In this document: positions 1 through 10,298 of the stretch, piece by piece
How the letters are laid out: every line of letters begins with the position of its first letter
Position numbering within the stretch: the first letter of the stretch is position 1
Origin: Toxorhynchites rutilus septentrionalis
Taxonomy: Eukaryota; Arthropoda; Insecta; Diptera; Culicidae
NCBI RefSeq assembly: GCF_029784135.1
Contig: NC_073746.1
Span: forward strand, 103,308,515 to 103,372,514
Reading direction: 5' to 3'
DNA: 64,000 nt
Program-made: the position numbers and the translations under genes
Notes under the pieces: model-generated
Seen by the model: the letters and a program-made list of their open reading frames with translations, nothing else
The model's database searches: none
What the model was told of the DNA's origin: nothing

Positions 1-441
1 TGGGCTGGTTCGACTCAGTAGTGCAGTGTAAGTTTTTTGCAATTTCGGAATAAAAACCTCTTATTTCATCACATAAATTTTCATTTATAGTTTTGATTTT
101 GAAAATATGTTTATTCCACCTGAATATCCATCATTATTTTCGCCTTCCAATGAAAGCACACGAAGCTTAATGCCGTCTACGCGAATATACTCTTCAAAAT
201 CAGAATCCGAATTGGATTACGATTCCAATAATGACAAAAGCAAAAGCAGCAGGTTTTCTATTTTCATAGTCTTTATTTTTAGAATTTCCAAAACAATACT
301 CGGAACTTGACAGTTCAGTATAGTTGTATTGGTGAACCCGAGTGCGAACCCGTGAAATATCTCAGTGCGAAACTAACAACTTTCGGGTTGAGCCTAGTGC
401 GAAACTGAGTGAATAAAAAATCGTTCGACAGCAATTAGTTT
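1..441 (+). repeat. Partial copy of a dispersed repeat (family A), left flank of the LINE
   Basis: The stretch from about position 50 to 375 is the reverse complement of 37698-39299 apart from an insertion in the latter, and weaker relatives lie near 22661-22745 and 51540-51690. It holds a 67-codon ORF (107-310) whose acidic, serine-rich part recurs in the 37.8 kb copy, so the ORF may be a relic of a transposon protein, but I recognise no domain. The first 22 bases resemble the LINE stub at 28628-28671. The copy is cut by the window edge and by the LINE insertion after 441. Confidence 0.6.
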
Positions 442-453
442 GGGACTGGGGTT
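442..453. repeat. Target-site duplication of the I-like LINE (left copy)
   Basis: GGGACTGGGGTT occurs here directly next to the LINE's A-rich 3' tail and again at 6373-6384 beyond the LINE's 5' end. A related unoccupied sequence, on the opposite strand, is seen near 37333-37356 (CACTGGGGTTGAAACTGAAC in reverse complement), which supports the reconstruction of the insertion site. Confidence 0.8.
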
Positions 454-808
454 TTTTTTTTTATCCAGTTCATTTATTTGTAAGGCTCAATCGCATAAGC
501 TTTGCGGAGCCGCTAATTCAAGGTTTGTTTATACAAAGTTTCAACTAATATCTATGTTTAGTAGGATTCGACCGAATACTCGCGGTTTACTCGAGGTTAA
601 AAGGGCAACATTTTTGTGGGACGGGTCAGGTTGGGGATATGGATATGAGGTATCGTTGTCTCAACCGAGGGTTGCCGCACGCACTGTAGCATTGTGCATA
701 ATGACCAGGGATAGCATCTGGTGTTCGACTAGCTGTCGAGGGTGGGCGACGGTGAGATGGGGGGACAAGACAAACAAACTAATAACGAAAAAGAAAAACA
801 CAAAAGCA

Positions 809-1444
809 TTAAATACTTATACTAGACCGTTTCACAAACATATAGATCAACTGCATATAGCAGATGTCGCGAGTTCCCAACACGTCTTTAACAGGAACAT
901 AGGGTTGTCTTCCTTGGACCTCAAGGGCATTCAAAAGGTACTCTCTGGCTGCGTAATTATCCGTACATTGCCAAACTGCGTGATCGATGTCATCGTAACC
1001 GTTTCCACATCGACAGACATTGCTTTGAACAAGATTTATTCTGTGGAGATGCACATCTAGCGAGTAGTGGTTGGACATAAGTCTACTCATTACACGAATG
1101 AAGTCACGACTTAAGTCCAAACCTTTGAACCACGGTCTCGAAGAAACCTTTGGAATAATTGAATATAACCACCGCCCAAGAATTCCAGTGTCCCAATCGG
1201 TTTGCCAACTCAAGAGGGAACTCTGAAGCAGTAATTGGAAAAATTCATCGTATGAAATCTGTCTATCAAACAATTCGCCTTCCTGGGCACCCACCTTTGC
1301 GAGAGTGTCCGCCTTCTCATTGCCAGGAATTGAGCAATGAGAGGGGACCCAAACAAAGGTTAACTTATAAGATCTTTCGATCAGTGCACTCATCTGCTGT
1401 CTCACTTTTGTGAGGAAATAAGATGGGTGCCTACTAGTTTTCAT
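809..1444 (-). pseudogene. LINE ORF2 C-terminus: rest of RNase H and tail, out of frame
   Basis: This 211-codon frame continues ORF2 after a frameshift at about 1470-1480. It contains the last RNase H block (VWVPSHCSIPGNEKADTLA, with the His and Asp expected there), then a tail with a CRCGN...H...C cysteine/histidine cluster, a feature seen at the C-terminus of several I and R1 type ORF2 proteins. The break removes the conserved acidic residue normally found before SLSSLEAL, so RNase H activity is lost even though the flanking sequence is well preserved. Confidence 0.8.
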
Positions 1445-1476
1445 CGACTGGAGAGCCTCAAGCGAACTGAGACTAC

Positions 1477-4400
1477 TTAGAAAATGAAGTAATGGTCTGC
1501 AGGCTTGTTGGAGATCATCCCCAATGCGAAGTCGATTGCTGCCAGCTCAGCAACATAAACGGAACAAGGTTCCTGCAGTTTACGGAAAGCGCTTGAATTT
1601 TCATTGAAAACACCGAAGCCAGTGGATCCATTGAGGCGAGACCCATCAGTGAAGTATCTTTTCATGCAATTGACTTTTTGGTACTTTCGGTTAAAAATAC
1701 GGGGAATGAAAGTTGGTCGAAGCTGATCTGAAATCCCAAGTATTGCTTGTTTCATCGACAGATCGTATTCAATTGAGGAACTGCTGATGGTGAAGTGAGC
1801 ACGGTCTGGAGTAAACGATGGAAGACAAATACCTGATGAAATATAGTGATGATAAATTCTCATAAACCGAGATTGTATATTTAGATGAAGCATTTTATCA
1901 AAGTTTTCAATCACAAGTGTGTTCGTGATACCGCATTTCACCAGTATTCTGAGAGAAAGTTCCCATAATCGGTTCTGTAGAGGAGTTACTCCTGCCAGAA
2001 CCTCGAGACTCATGTTATGCGTTGAGTGCATACAGCCGAGAGCTATACGCAGACAATGATATTGAATTCGTTCCAATTTTAGAAGGTGACTTTTAGCTGC
2101 TGAGAGAAAGCAGAAAGAGCCATACTCCAGAATAGATAGAATAGTTGTTTTATAAAGCGTTATGAGATCTCCCGGATGAGCTCCCCACCACGTGCCGCAA
2201 ATCGAGCGGAGAAAGTTGACTCTTTTTTGACATTTTTGCTTCAAATACGTAATGTGGGTATTCCAAGTGCATTTTGAATCAAACCAGACACCAAGGTACT
2301 TGAAGGTCAATGATTGGGTAATGTTTCTCCCCAAAAGCTTAAGTTGCAATTGGGCTGGGGACCGCTTTCGAGTAAACACTACCAGTTCTGTTTTCTGCGG
2401 CGAGAATTCTATCCCTAAGTTCCTTGCCCAAGAAGACAAGTTATCTAGGGAATTTTGCAATGGTCTTTGCAAGTTTTCGGCATGGGGACCTCTGACGGAA
2501 ACCACACCATCATCTGCAAGTTGTCTTAGCGTGCATTGTTCTGCCAAACAACTGTCAATATCTTTCACATAAAAATTATAAAGAAGGGGGCTGAGACATG
2601 AGCCTTGGGGTAGACCCATATAACTATTTCTGGAAGTTGTCAGTTGTCCAAGGGTGAAGTTCATTTGCTTTTCTGACAACAAATTGTACAAGAAGTTATT
2701 CAAAATTCCAGGAAGTCCACATCTGTTCAGATTGTCTGACAGCATTTCTATGGAAACTGAATCAAAAGCTCCCTTAATATCCAAGAATACTGAAGCCAGT
2801 TGCTCCTTGTGCGCAAAGGCCAGTTGAATATCTGTAGAAAGCAACGCTAGACAATCGTTTGTTCCTTTGCTCTTGCGAAACCCAAATTGTGTACTTGATA
2901 GCAAATTATTTGTCTCGATCCATTGATCGAGTCTTCGAAGGATCATTTTCTCCAGCAATTTTCTAATGCACGAGAGCATAGCAATCGGACGGTATGAGTT
3001 ATGGTCAGACGCTGGTTTGCCAGGCTTTTGAATTGCTATCACTTTGACCTGTCTCCATTCGGGTGGCACAATATTGTTTTCTAGTAGAGTATTGAATAAG
3101 TCTAGCAAGCGTCTTTTCGCGATATCGGGAAGATTTTTTAGAAGAACGAATTTAATCATATCGCTTCCGGGTGAAGAGTTGTTCGATGAAAGAAGAGCCA
3201 TAGAAAATTCCAGCATTGAGAATGGTCTGTCCAGAGGTCCACCGCTTAGAGACGTTTCTCGAAGAATATGTTGGGCTGGAACTGAGTCTGGACAGACCTT
3301 TTTAGCGAAATCGAATATCCATCGGTTGGAGTATTCTTCACTCTCGTTGGTAGATGAGCGGTTACGCATGTTGCGAGCTACCCTCCACAAGGTGCGTATT
3401 GAGGTTTCACGAGAAAGACCTTCGATGAAATTGCGCCAGTAACCGCGTTTTTTTGCTTTAACTAATTGTTTCAGCTGTATTTCAAGCTTTGAATATTCCT
3501 CGAAGTGTGTGGATGTTCCATGTCTGCGAAAAGCTTTGAAAGCATCAGATTTTTTCAAATACAATTTTGTGCATTCATCGTCCCAGCCAGGAGTGGCTGG
3601 TTTTCTTTTAAATGAAGCACTTGGAACTTTTCTTTTTTGTGCTTCCAGTGAGCTTTTATACAATAAATCGACGAAGAATCGATATTCTTCCAATGGTGGA
3701 AGTATATCTATTGATTCGACACCGATTGTTACCGCCGTTGCAAATTTTTGCCAGTCGATGTTCCTTGTTAGATCAAATGGAACTCGAGATGGTTCAGTGG
3801 ATTGCGGGCTACACTTGATTGATATATTGATTGGCAAGTGATCGCTACCATGGGGATCATTGATGACCTTCCACTGACAATCTAATGATAGCGAGTTTGA
3901 GCACAAAGATAGATCGAGTCGGCTTTCCCGAGCCGGAGGTTTTGCAATTCGTGTCACTTCACCAGTGTTCAAGATAGTCAAGTTGAAATCGTCACATAAA
4001 TCGTAAAAAATAGCCGCCCTAGCGTCATCATAAAGATCGCCCCACCCAGTACCATGGGAGTTCATGTCACCCAAAATTAGAACTGGGGTTGAGAGAATCG
4101 AAATTAGATTCCAAAGTTGACTACGGCTAATGGAAGTATTCGGGGGAACGTATACTGAAGCTATGCAAAGTTCTTTATTCTTTGCAGTTATTTGACAAGC
4201 GACGATTTCGACGTCTGATAGAGCTGGGAGAGGAATTTTATAGAAAGAGTAGCACGTTTTGATCCCTAAAAGTACTCCTCCATAGGAATCATCTCTATCC
4301 AGGCGAATAATATTAAAATCGTGGAAGTTGAGTTCTGTGTCAGAAGAAAGCCATGTTTCGGAAAGAGCGAATATATCACAATCATAATTTTGAAGTAAAA

Positions 4401-4512
4401 AATTGAACGAGTCTAGTTTAGGCACTAGACTACGGCAGTTCCATTGTAGCGCATTGATCATATCTTCTACTACGTTAGATGAATTATCCATCGAAAGATA
4501 TGATTGATGCAA
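1477..4512 (-). CDS. LINE ORF2, endonuclease-reverse transcriptase (RNase H cut by frameshift)
   Basis: A 1011-residue ORF. The N-terminal endonuclease retains its diagnostic blocks: LQWNCRSL (Asn), LSETWL (Glu), GDMNSHGTGWGD (Asp/Asn) and SDHLPI (Ser-Asp-His). The reverse transcriptase has the I/Jockey-type fingers and palm, with VFLDIKGAFDSV for motif A, GLPQGSCLSPLLYNFYV for motif B and LADD for the catalytic motif C; Leu at the first position of motif C is less usual than Tyr or Phe. RNase H begins near the end with FTDGS and AELAAI but the frame is lost at about 1480, just where the third acidic residue is expected. The protein nicks target DNA and copies the element RNA in place. The remainder of RNase H is in the next feature. 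Confidence 0.9.
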   Translation of the reverse strand: MHQSYLSMDNSSNVVEDMINALQWNCRSLVPKLDSFNFLLQNYDCDIFALSETWLSSDTELNFHDFNIIRLDRDDSYGGVLLGIKTCYSFYKIPLPALSDVEIVACQITAKNKELCIASVYVPPNTSISRSQLWNLISILSTPVLILGDMNSHGTGWGDLYDDARAAIFYDLCDDFNLTILNTGEVTRIAKPPARESRLDLSLCSNSLSLDCQWKVINDPHGSDHLPINISIKCSPQSTEPSRVPFDLTRNIDWQKFATAVTIGVESIDILPPLEEYRFFVDLLYKSSLEAQKRKVPSASFKRKPATPGWDDECTKLYLKKSDAFKAFRRHGTSTHFEEYSKLEIQLKQLVKAKKRGYWRNFIEGLSRETSIRTLWRVARNMRNRSSTNESEEYSNRWIFDFAKKVCPDSVPAQHILRETSLSGGPLDRPFSMLEFSMALLSSNNSSPGSDMIKFVLLKNLPDIAKRRLLDLFNTLLENNIVPPEWRQVKVIAIQKPGKPASDHNSYRPIAMLSCIRKLLEKMILRRLDQWIETNNLLSSTQFGFRKSKGTNDCLALLSTDIQLAFAHKEQLASVFLDIKGAFDSVSIEMLSDNLNRCGLPGILNNFLYNLLSEKQMNFTLGQLTTSRNSYMGLPQGSCLSPLLYNFYVKDIDSCLAEQCTLRQLADDGVVSVRGPHAENLQRPLQNSLDNLSSWARNLGIEFSPQKTELVVFTRKRSPAQLQLKLLGRNITQSLTFKYLGVWFDSKCTWNTHITYLKQKCQKRVNFLRSICGTWWGAHPGDLITLYKTTILSILEYGSFCFLSAAKSHLLKLERIQYHCLRIALGCMHSTHNMSLEVLAGVTPLQNRLWELSLRILVKCGITNTLVIENFDKMLHLNIQSRFMRIYHHYISSGICLPSFTPDRAHFTISSSSIEYDLSMKQAILGISDQLRPTFIPRIFNRKYQKVNCMKRYFTDGSRLNGSTGFGVFNENSSAFRKLQEPCSVYVAELAAIDFALGMISNKPADHYFIF

Positions 4513-4697
4513 GGAGGGGCCATGAAGCAGTCAATTGCTTAAGATAAGACTTTAAAGATGGAAGCAAGGCAGAAATAAGGCTTCTGATGGGGTCTTGAAT
4601 TTTGAACGTGTTTAGTATGAAGTCCACAATGTCCGAAAAAGCTATCAATCCTCCATTAGACGCGAATTTTCTACGAGAAGATCGAGGAGCAGCGTTT

Positions 4698-5771
4698 TTA
4701 TTTCTCTCTTCTCTGGGTAATGACGTAAAATCCTTGCTGCAACCAGGAACTGGCTGAGAAGGAGCCTTCGGATTCGTTTTTTTTGCTACTATTACCCTTG
4801 GAATTAGACAATCTTCCGAGGGTCATTTTAGCTTTCTTACGGTGCACCATTGGTGAAGAGAGCTTTCTTTTTGATGATTCATCCTTTATTGAAGATTCTG
4901 GTGCAGCCGAAGTATGACCCTCATCAGAATCAGAATCCGATTCTTGAGATGACAAAACCGAAAATTGGTTTTCATTTTGAGCGGCTGATGCGGTCTTTAG
5001 CATTTCAGCATAAGTCCGCTTGGAGCGTCCAGCGATAGAACGCTTCACTTTATCGGAGTGCTGTTTGTACCTTGGGCACTCTTGTAGAGGGTGAGGATTC
5101 TCGCCACAGTGAATACATTTTTCCACTGTTTGAGTGCAAGAATCCTCACTATGTTTATCGCCACATTTGCCGCAACGAAATTTGTTGCCGCAGTGGCTAA
5201 CCGAGTGTCCCAACTTTTTACATTTGGTACAATTATAAACCCGCGGTACAAACAGGCGCACTGGGAAAAAAACATTTTCTACTTTCACATAGTTTGGGAG
5301 AACAGAACCTGCGAAAGTAACTCGAAAAGAGTGCGAGGGCTTATAAACTTTTTTATTTTCTTCCAAAGATGCTGAATGCAGATTTCTAACATCCAGGATC
5401 TTTACAAGATCTCCAATCATCGAGTTTTTGAAGGAACCCGACGCTTGTTTTAGTTCATCGACACTCAGACTCGCGTCGGTTACTACGCCTTCTATCTCCA
5501 CTTCTCGAGAAGGGATGTAGATGTGATACTCTCTGTTAAAAACTTCGTGGTCAACAATCTTGTTGGCCACATCAAAAGTCGGTGCTTCTACACGCAGTTT
5601 GTCCGGTCTCTCTTTATGTATCGAGACGCCCTTATAATTGCGCAGCAAATCTCTTGAAATATCAAGAGTTCTCAAAGCTTTTTCCTTGGGCCGAAAGAAA
5701 ACAACCCATGGTGCCTTCGAGGACTGTTGATAATAACGCGTCCGCGCAACATTGGCATCAGCAGATGTCAT
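4698..5771 (-). CDS. LINE ORF1, gag-like nucleic-acid-binding protein (C-terminus frameshifted)
   Basis: ORF1 of the I-like LINE; such proteins coat the element RNA and chaperone it to the target. I start it at the ATG at 5771 because the 22 in-frame codons upstream (from 5837) are arginine/phenylalanine-rich and overlap a CA-rich leader. Three zinc knuckles follow one another in the middle of the protein: CTKCKKLGHSVSHC, CGKCGDKHSEDSC and CIHCGENPHPLQEC. An acidic, serine-rich stretch and a lysine-rich stretch come next. Around 4735 the frame slips and stops at 4698; a second frame stays open down to about 4495 and encodes a plausible hydrophobic/amphipathic end that would overlap the ORF2 start, so the ancestral ORF1 was probably about 70 residues longer. 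Confidence 0.82.
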   Translation of the reverse strand: MTSADANVARTRYYQQSSKAPWVVFFRPKEKALRTLDISRDLLRNYKGVSIHKERPDKLRVEAPTFDVANKIVDHEVFNREYHIYIPSREVEIEGVVTDASLSVDELKQASGSFKNSMIGDLVKILDVRNLHSASLEENKKVYKPSHSFRVTFAGSVLPNYVKVENVFFPVRLFVPRVYNCTKCKKLGHSVSHCGNKFRCGKCGDKHSEDSCTQTVEKCIHCGENPHPLQECPRYKQHSDKVKRSIAGRSKRTYAEMLKTASAAQNENQFSVLSSQESDSDSDEGHTSAAPESSIKDESSKRKLSSPMVHRKKAKMTLGRLSNSKGNSSKKNESEGSFSASSWLQQGFYVITQRREK

Positions 5772-6372
5772 AACGGTTGCGCAGACGGTGCGCAACGGCC
5801 TATGAAAACGAAAAAAAAAACTCGCACGCACACACACAACTCACACGCACACACTCGCGCAAAAACTCAACTTAAAACTAACTTAGACTAAAAACTAACT
5901 TAAACTAAAAACTAGCTCAAATCAAAAATCTTCTTGAAAAAAAACAATAATTTCGTAAAAAAAAAATTTTAATAAATAAAAACTCAATAAAAAAATTTAG
6001 TCTGATGAGTTCGAACAACTTGAACAACCCTATTCAGGGAGCTATACAACGCTGCACGCTACGGTATAAGCACAATAGCGAGACGGCAAAAACTATTCTA
6101 TTGTACTTCTCTGTTTGATGTTTGGTGAAGATACAAATGTGACGCTCAATGGAACCAATTCACAGAACACCGGTCCAGCGTCGCTGGAGAGGTGCTGCTT
6201 CCTCGCTGTTCCGGATGCGTTGGCACTTAACTTGTCACCAATGGGCGAAAGAAAAAAAACAACAACCAAAAATCACTTTGGCGGAGGGGGAAAAAAAACT
6301 TTCCAGCTTCGATATTGTAGCGGAGGACGGACAATGTGTGTCCGTCTCTTGCAAATAATCGACGAGGAATGG

Positions 6373-6384
6373 GGGACTGGGGTT
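6373..6384. repeat. Target-site duplication of the I-like LINE (right copy)
   Basis: Second copy of GGGACTGGGGTT, immediately upstream (in element orientation) of the LINE 5' end. The sequence continues into GAAACTGAACAAAAAC, matching the reverse complement of 37318-37335, so the flank is itself a repeated sequence. Confidence 0.78.
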
Positions 6385-6426
6385 GAAACTGAACAAAAAC
6401 AAATTCACTGTTATTTTCAACCAATA

Positions 6427-6644
6427 CCCCTTTATTCCGCGCGTCGAGTGAGGTGAGATGGCTCAAGTCACTGCATTCCCGTAGGCGAATGGCGTGACTA
6501 TAGTTTGACACTAAGTGAGATTTGAAGTCGTGTCCTCATATGTTATCGATTCGGGTATGAAAAATAAGTTGAAAAGTAATGTAGCTCCCACAATGAAGCG
6601 AGAAACTTTGCTATCTCACGTCACTCGCCGCGTGGAATAAGGGG
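6427..6644. mobile_element. Short MITE with about 33-bp terminal inverted repeats
   Basis: The left end (CCCCTTTATTCCGCGCGTCG...) and the reverse complement of the right end (CCCCTTATTCCACGCGGCG...) match over about 33 bp with few mismatches, through GAGTGAGGTGAGAT versus GAGTGACGTGAGAT. The 218-bp body has no coding capacity. ATA flanks both ends and may be a short target duplication. The superfamily is not clear. Confidence 0.65.
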
Positions 6645-7086
6645 GATAGGGGAACTGCGGGTAATACGGACAGATGGTTGTCTCGTATAGATACATTTTT
6701 AATTTTTAATTTCCGTTAACGAGAACATGTTCTACATGTTATTCTATAGTATTTAAATTACCCCAAGACAATGAATACTGCTCAAAAGTTGAAAAAGTAA
6801 GCAAAAACTCCAAATCATATATGATTTCGCGTGTGGATGTAATTTTAGCGGCTTCAATAAAAATCATTTTGAGTGGTTTATTATCAAAATTCAATTCACT
6901 GATGGTTATATATCAATTTGTGAGTTGACCGAGAAGCGATATTTGGTATGTATGGCAAAGTATATTCATTTGTCAGTGGAAAATTTAAATCACTAAAAAA
7001 ATTGTACTGATGGGGCGAAAGGGACAGTGATGTGTTGAGATCACAACCAATACATGATGGAATGTGATGGAAAAAGTATTCAACTC
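6645..7086. other. AT-rich spacer with no recognised feature
   Basis: I see no long ORF, structural RNA or clear repeat boundary here. Confidence 0.5.
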
Positions 7087-7960
7087 TTTTTGACGTAGGA
7101 CTACGTCTTACATTAAGAGTGCCAAATCAGAAAACACGTTTTTATGAAATGAAGTTTACGTTAATAACTATTTTTGCTGCGAACGGATTTTCCCGATTTG
7201 CGTACCAATCGAATCGGAAACATTCTAAGATTTGTTTGATATGCTATACATTACAATTTCATAGTCTGTTTATGGTTTAAATTGATGAAAATTGGAAGCA
7301 TTCCCATTTCCCCATACATTTGTTTAGACCATTTGTGTGCTTTCCCGAATAGAGCTGTCAATAACGAGCAACTTATGCTGCCGCTGGAATAGAAACAGTC
7401 GGAGACGTATGAATCGTTGGTTCGGTTTTTATTTTTGAAGGGACTTCAACCCAAAGGTCATTCGTTCCTGAGGTCGAATCGTTGGATTTAAAATCTCCGT
7501 AAATAAAGGAAAAGAAGAAGAAGAAGAAGAATAGAAACAACGAAGGGGGTTAGCGAAAAGAGAATATTTACGAAGTAAGTAAGCTGTCGCTAGCGTATAA
7601 GTATTGCATCACACCTTCGATACTTTTAGTTGCCATTCTTATTTGCTCTCGTGGCAATTGCATCTTCTCGAACAGAAAAAGCATCTCGTTAAATACTCAG
7701 TGCAATGCGTGCATTAATATAAAGAAACAAATTGCGGCATATGACCAATTAGTGTATTGTTCTCGCAAAGGCATGAAAGAATCGTTGCTTCTCGAAATGA
7801 TTCTACAAAACCACGCAAGCCTTTAAACCTTTTCAGGGTTCCCGGATCGTTTTACAAAGAAGTTATTTATGAACTTTCGACGTATTCGAAAATAATATCC
7901 GAAATGCCAAACAAACAAATTTAAAAAAAAGATTGCGTAGTCCTACGTCCTAAGCGGTCG
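7087..7960. repeat. Dispersed non-coding repeat (family B) beginning TTGACGTAGGACTACGTC
   Basis: 7087-7570 is the reverse complement of 53032-53391, base by base similar across most of its length apart from a 142-bp insertion. Partial relatives lie at 18960-19210, 22200-22560 and 23756-24320. The other end (7936-7955, GCGTAGTCCTACGTCCTAAG) is an inverted relative of the start, so this may be a TIR element of about 0.7-0.9 kb. No ORF was seen. The terminal motif is an imperfect palindrome with GACGTAG/CTACGTC arms. Confidence 0.6.
7398..7528. mobile_element. Short retrotransposed insert with (GAA)n tail inside family B
   Basis: An 11-bp duplication (GAATAGAAACA at 7387-7397 and 7529-7539) brackets about 130 bp that ends in a GAA microsatellite. 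The homologous 53 kb copy of family B has a single GAATAGAAACA at the same place, so it represents the empty site. This is either a 5'-truncated LINE or a SINE; its source family is unknown. The same kind of GAA tail ends the SINEs at 20887-21169 and 32707-32976. Confidence 0.72.
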
Positions 7961-8094
7961 TGTCTCGGATACAACCCCTCGATTTTGTCGCTCGCTTTCT
8001 CTGTTTGTTCTATATCAGTTGCTGGACAAATAAACGATGAGAGAGAGCGAAATTATTCCTCTCGCAAGCGATAAACCTCTACGGTTCGTATATT

Positions 8095-8262
8095 ACAAAC
8101 CTGTCCATATTCCCCCCACTACATGTCCATTATACCCGCATCGACAAAAATGTTCTACTTTTTGGTCTGTTTTTATTTCACTAAAAAAACATTTAAAAAA
8201 CTTTTTTGTCAAACATTTGGCCGATCAATCCGAGAAAACAGTATATTGAATTGCAATAAACT
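8095..8262. repeat. Short dispersed repeat, relative of 11991-12125
   Basis: Shares CTGTCCATATT, ACCCGCATCGA, the poly-T rich middle, and CAGTATATTGAATTGCAA with 11991-12125. Non-coding. Nearby GAAGTTCTTCTTAACATGTC at about 8308 recurs at about 18920. Confidence 0.5.
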
Positions 8263-8727
8263 GCATTTATGATTTGTAAAGCATGAGTTTCCAGCGATAT
8301 GATTGAAGTTCTTCTTAACATGTCCGTATCACCTACAAAAATTTCTAATTAACACAAGATAATTAAAAAAAAAGGCTTGTAATGTGTTTCGGATCACCGA
8401 GGGAAATCCGAGGGGTGCTACTAAATGATACTTTGTCAAATTCTTCGGAGTATGATAAAAACACGCGTGATTTGTTTGGGTGTCAAAGTCGGAAAGGAAA
8501 CTTTATTTCAACAACTAATTTGACAGCAGTATATTTATCCCGCCGAATGCTGAATACACGAATAATTGAAGTTATCTAAAATGTCTATACAATATACTCA
8601 TTTGATAGATGTTCGAATACACTCTAAAATTCAACTAATATAAATTGTAATTCAATATACAATAGTTTGATTATCAAAATGTCCGAAAAATGTTTTTAAA
8701 ATTAAATTATAACTCACAATTTATTCA
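8263..8727. other. AT-rich spacer with no recognised feature
   Basis: Only short ORFs without recognisable domains; AT-rich with simple-sequence tracts. Confidence 0.45.
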
Positions 8728-8942
8728 TCATTTATTTATTTATTTATTTACTATGACTCTACATCCCATTGAGATTAGATCTGATTCACTACTCTTCTCC
8801 AATAAACCCGGGCCATGGCTGCAGTTCTCCAACTCCCGGCTGCACCGATTCTTGCCAAGTCCTTCTCCACCTGATCCAACCACCTCGCTCGCTGGGCTCC
8901 TCTCCTTCTTGTTCCTACCGGATTAGATGCGAGCACCAATTC
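8728..8942 (-). pseudogene. 3' end of an RTE-type LINE with AAAT-repeat tail
   Basis: On the minus strand 8942-8765 translates into the end of an RTE-clade reverse transcriptase: an Arg/Gly-rich run, ARWLDQVEKDL, a Gly-Ser-Trp-Arg block and ARVYWRRVV before a stop, matching the RW.D.V..DL ... W...A.DR..W pattern of the family. The stop is followed by (AAAT)n at 8751-8728, the tail type typical of RTE elements. The copy is strongly 5'-truncated. Confidence 0.68.
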
Positions 8943-9115
8943 AATTCATTAGATGCGAATTTATTCATCAACAGTACTCGAAATTAGCGAGTTATAAATT
9001 TAAAAAAAAATAGATTAATTCTCAACATTCTCAACTTGTACATTCCCATTGTAGAATCGTGGAAACGCTTCTAACACAACGTTAATGCTGATGAAATAGG
9101 AAAAGTTTCTGGGAT
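8943..9115. other. Spacer with no recognised feature
   Basis: AT-rich, no ORF of note. Confidence 0.4.
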
Positions 9116-9420
9116 TTAACCCTTTCATTACGGCAGTGTACTCCGCCGAAGTGCTACCACTGTACGGAACACTGCGCCGAAAAGTATGCACATCGCGCTG
9201 GTGTGATCCAAGACGGGTCTATGGTACTAGGTGAGGCCGTTTCGTCACTAAGTTGGTTAGGGGAGCGGTATATGAAAACAATACCGGAGAAAGCAGAAGC
9301 GGAATTATTTCCTTGAAGTGTGAAAGAGACAGACTGATCACGAGCGAGCTTGGGCACAAGCGTATTGTGTTTTGTTTACAAACAAAACACAGTAGACTTC
9401 CAAGATGGCTGAAGAGTGGT
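9116..9420. mobile_element. Possible piggyBac-like terminal fragment (TTAACCCTTTC end)
   Basis: TTAACCCTTTCATTACGGCAGT at the left resembles, in reverse complement, the terminus at 55632-55655 (TTAACCCTTTCGCGACGG) that lies next to a piggyBac cysteine-rich domain. Piggybac-type elements insert at TTAA. A 24-bp near palindrome with GTGTTTTGTTT arms sits at about 9366-9389. The stretch GTTAGGGGAGCGGT at about 9257 recurs near 10146. No matching second end was found. Confidence 0.4.
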
Positions 9421-9704
9421 TTTAGCAAGTTGGCCCACCTTAGGATATACTTCTACGCGCCTTGGCTTGTCGTCTATAGTCGGTTGAATGCCCTGGAAAC
9501 TACATTTTTTCTGGGCTTTCAAGTTTTGTTTGTGACCTTCATCCTGAGAATTACAATGAAATCCCTTTGATGTATGAATAGAAATGTTGAATGTTTATTC
9601 CATGTTTGAAGAAAAGACAACACTTATATAGAACAAGTAAATAAATTGGAAAAAAGGCATTCGATTTTTCAAAGATCTATTCCTTGGTACCAGGCCCCGG
9701 CTAA

Positions 9705-10025
9705 GGGTGGGTTTAGACTAGGGATATATTCATGTGAATAAATATGATGAGATTTATAGAAATCGCATCAACCGTTTACACTAGCGTGAACTTCTATAAT
9801 GAATATATTCATATCTTCGGTGAATTTATTCACCTGAAGTAGAACTGCATCCAACTTTAGTGATTTCTCACCAGTGAGAAATTCACAAGCGTTTACATAT
9901 GCTGAATTTATTCAAGTTATATATACCTCGAATAAGTGTATCATATTTATTCTCACCCGTTTACACCTATTTTCACGTGAATAAATCCATCTATAGCTAT
10001 AGATCTCCCTAATGTAAACCCACCA
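9705..10025. mobile_element. Harbinger-type MITE with TAA duplication
   Basis: The ends GGGTGGGTTTAGACTAGGGA and, in reverse complement, TGGTGGGTTTACATTAGGGA pair as terminal inverted repeats; inner parts of both ends also contain ATTCA(T/C)GTGAATAAAT. TAA flanks both sides (9702-9704, 10026-10028). Length 321 bp, no ORF. A 3-bp TWA duplication is typical of PIF/Harbinger elements. Confidence 0.72.
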
Positions 10026-10298
10026 TAAGAAAATGTGATCCGCAAGTCAAGATTGTGCCGTCAATTTAACTGTCATCGCCAAACTAATCGGTAAAGTCAA
10101 GACGATTCTATGGTTAATGGTGCAACCGTTTGATTGATAGGTGGGTTAGGGGAGCGGTGCATGAAAGCAGTACAGAAGCAAGTTTTATTCGAAGACGTTT
10201 TGCGCATAGAAAACGAAACGTCTGCAACGTAAAACGTCGTATTGAATAGAGTTCACAAAATCGTGTACAAAAATACAATATTTCTAAGATTGCTACAG

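Larger units (their letters stand above)
452..6372 (-). mobile_element. Near full-length I-like non-LTR retrotransposon (LINE)
   Basis: This 5.9 kb element reads on the minus strand. It has a 5' leader of about 600 nt, ORF1 with three CCHC knuckles, ORF2 with apurinic-type endonuclease, reverse transcriptase and a C-terminal RNase H, a 3' UTR of about 350 nt, and an A-rich tail at 452-462. A 10-12 bp target-site duplication brackets it (442-453 and 6373-6384). RNase H downstream of the RT plus three ORF1 knuckles points to the I group (I, Loner and Outcast are alternatives); I infer the group and cannot name the family. Two frameshifts, one at the end of ORF1 and one inside RNase H, make this copy inactive, but little else is degraded, so the insertion looks fairly recent. 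The 3' end carries a GGCTC...GAGCC stem (484-511) also found in the SINE at 10299-10782. Confidence 0.88.

Noticed and set aside
440..1060. 206-codon plus-strand ORF
   Set aside because: Lies on the opposite strand of the LINE 3' UTR and RNase H region; no recognisable domain.
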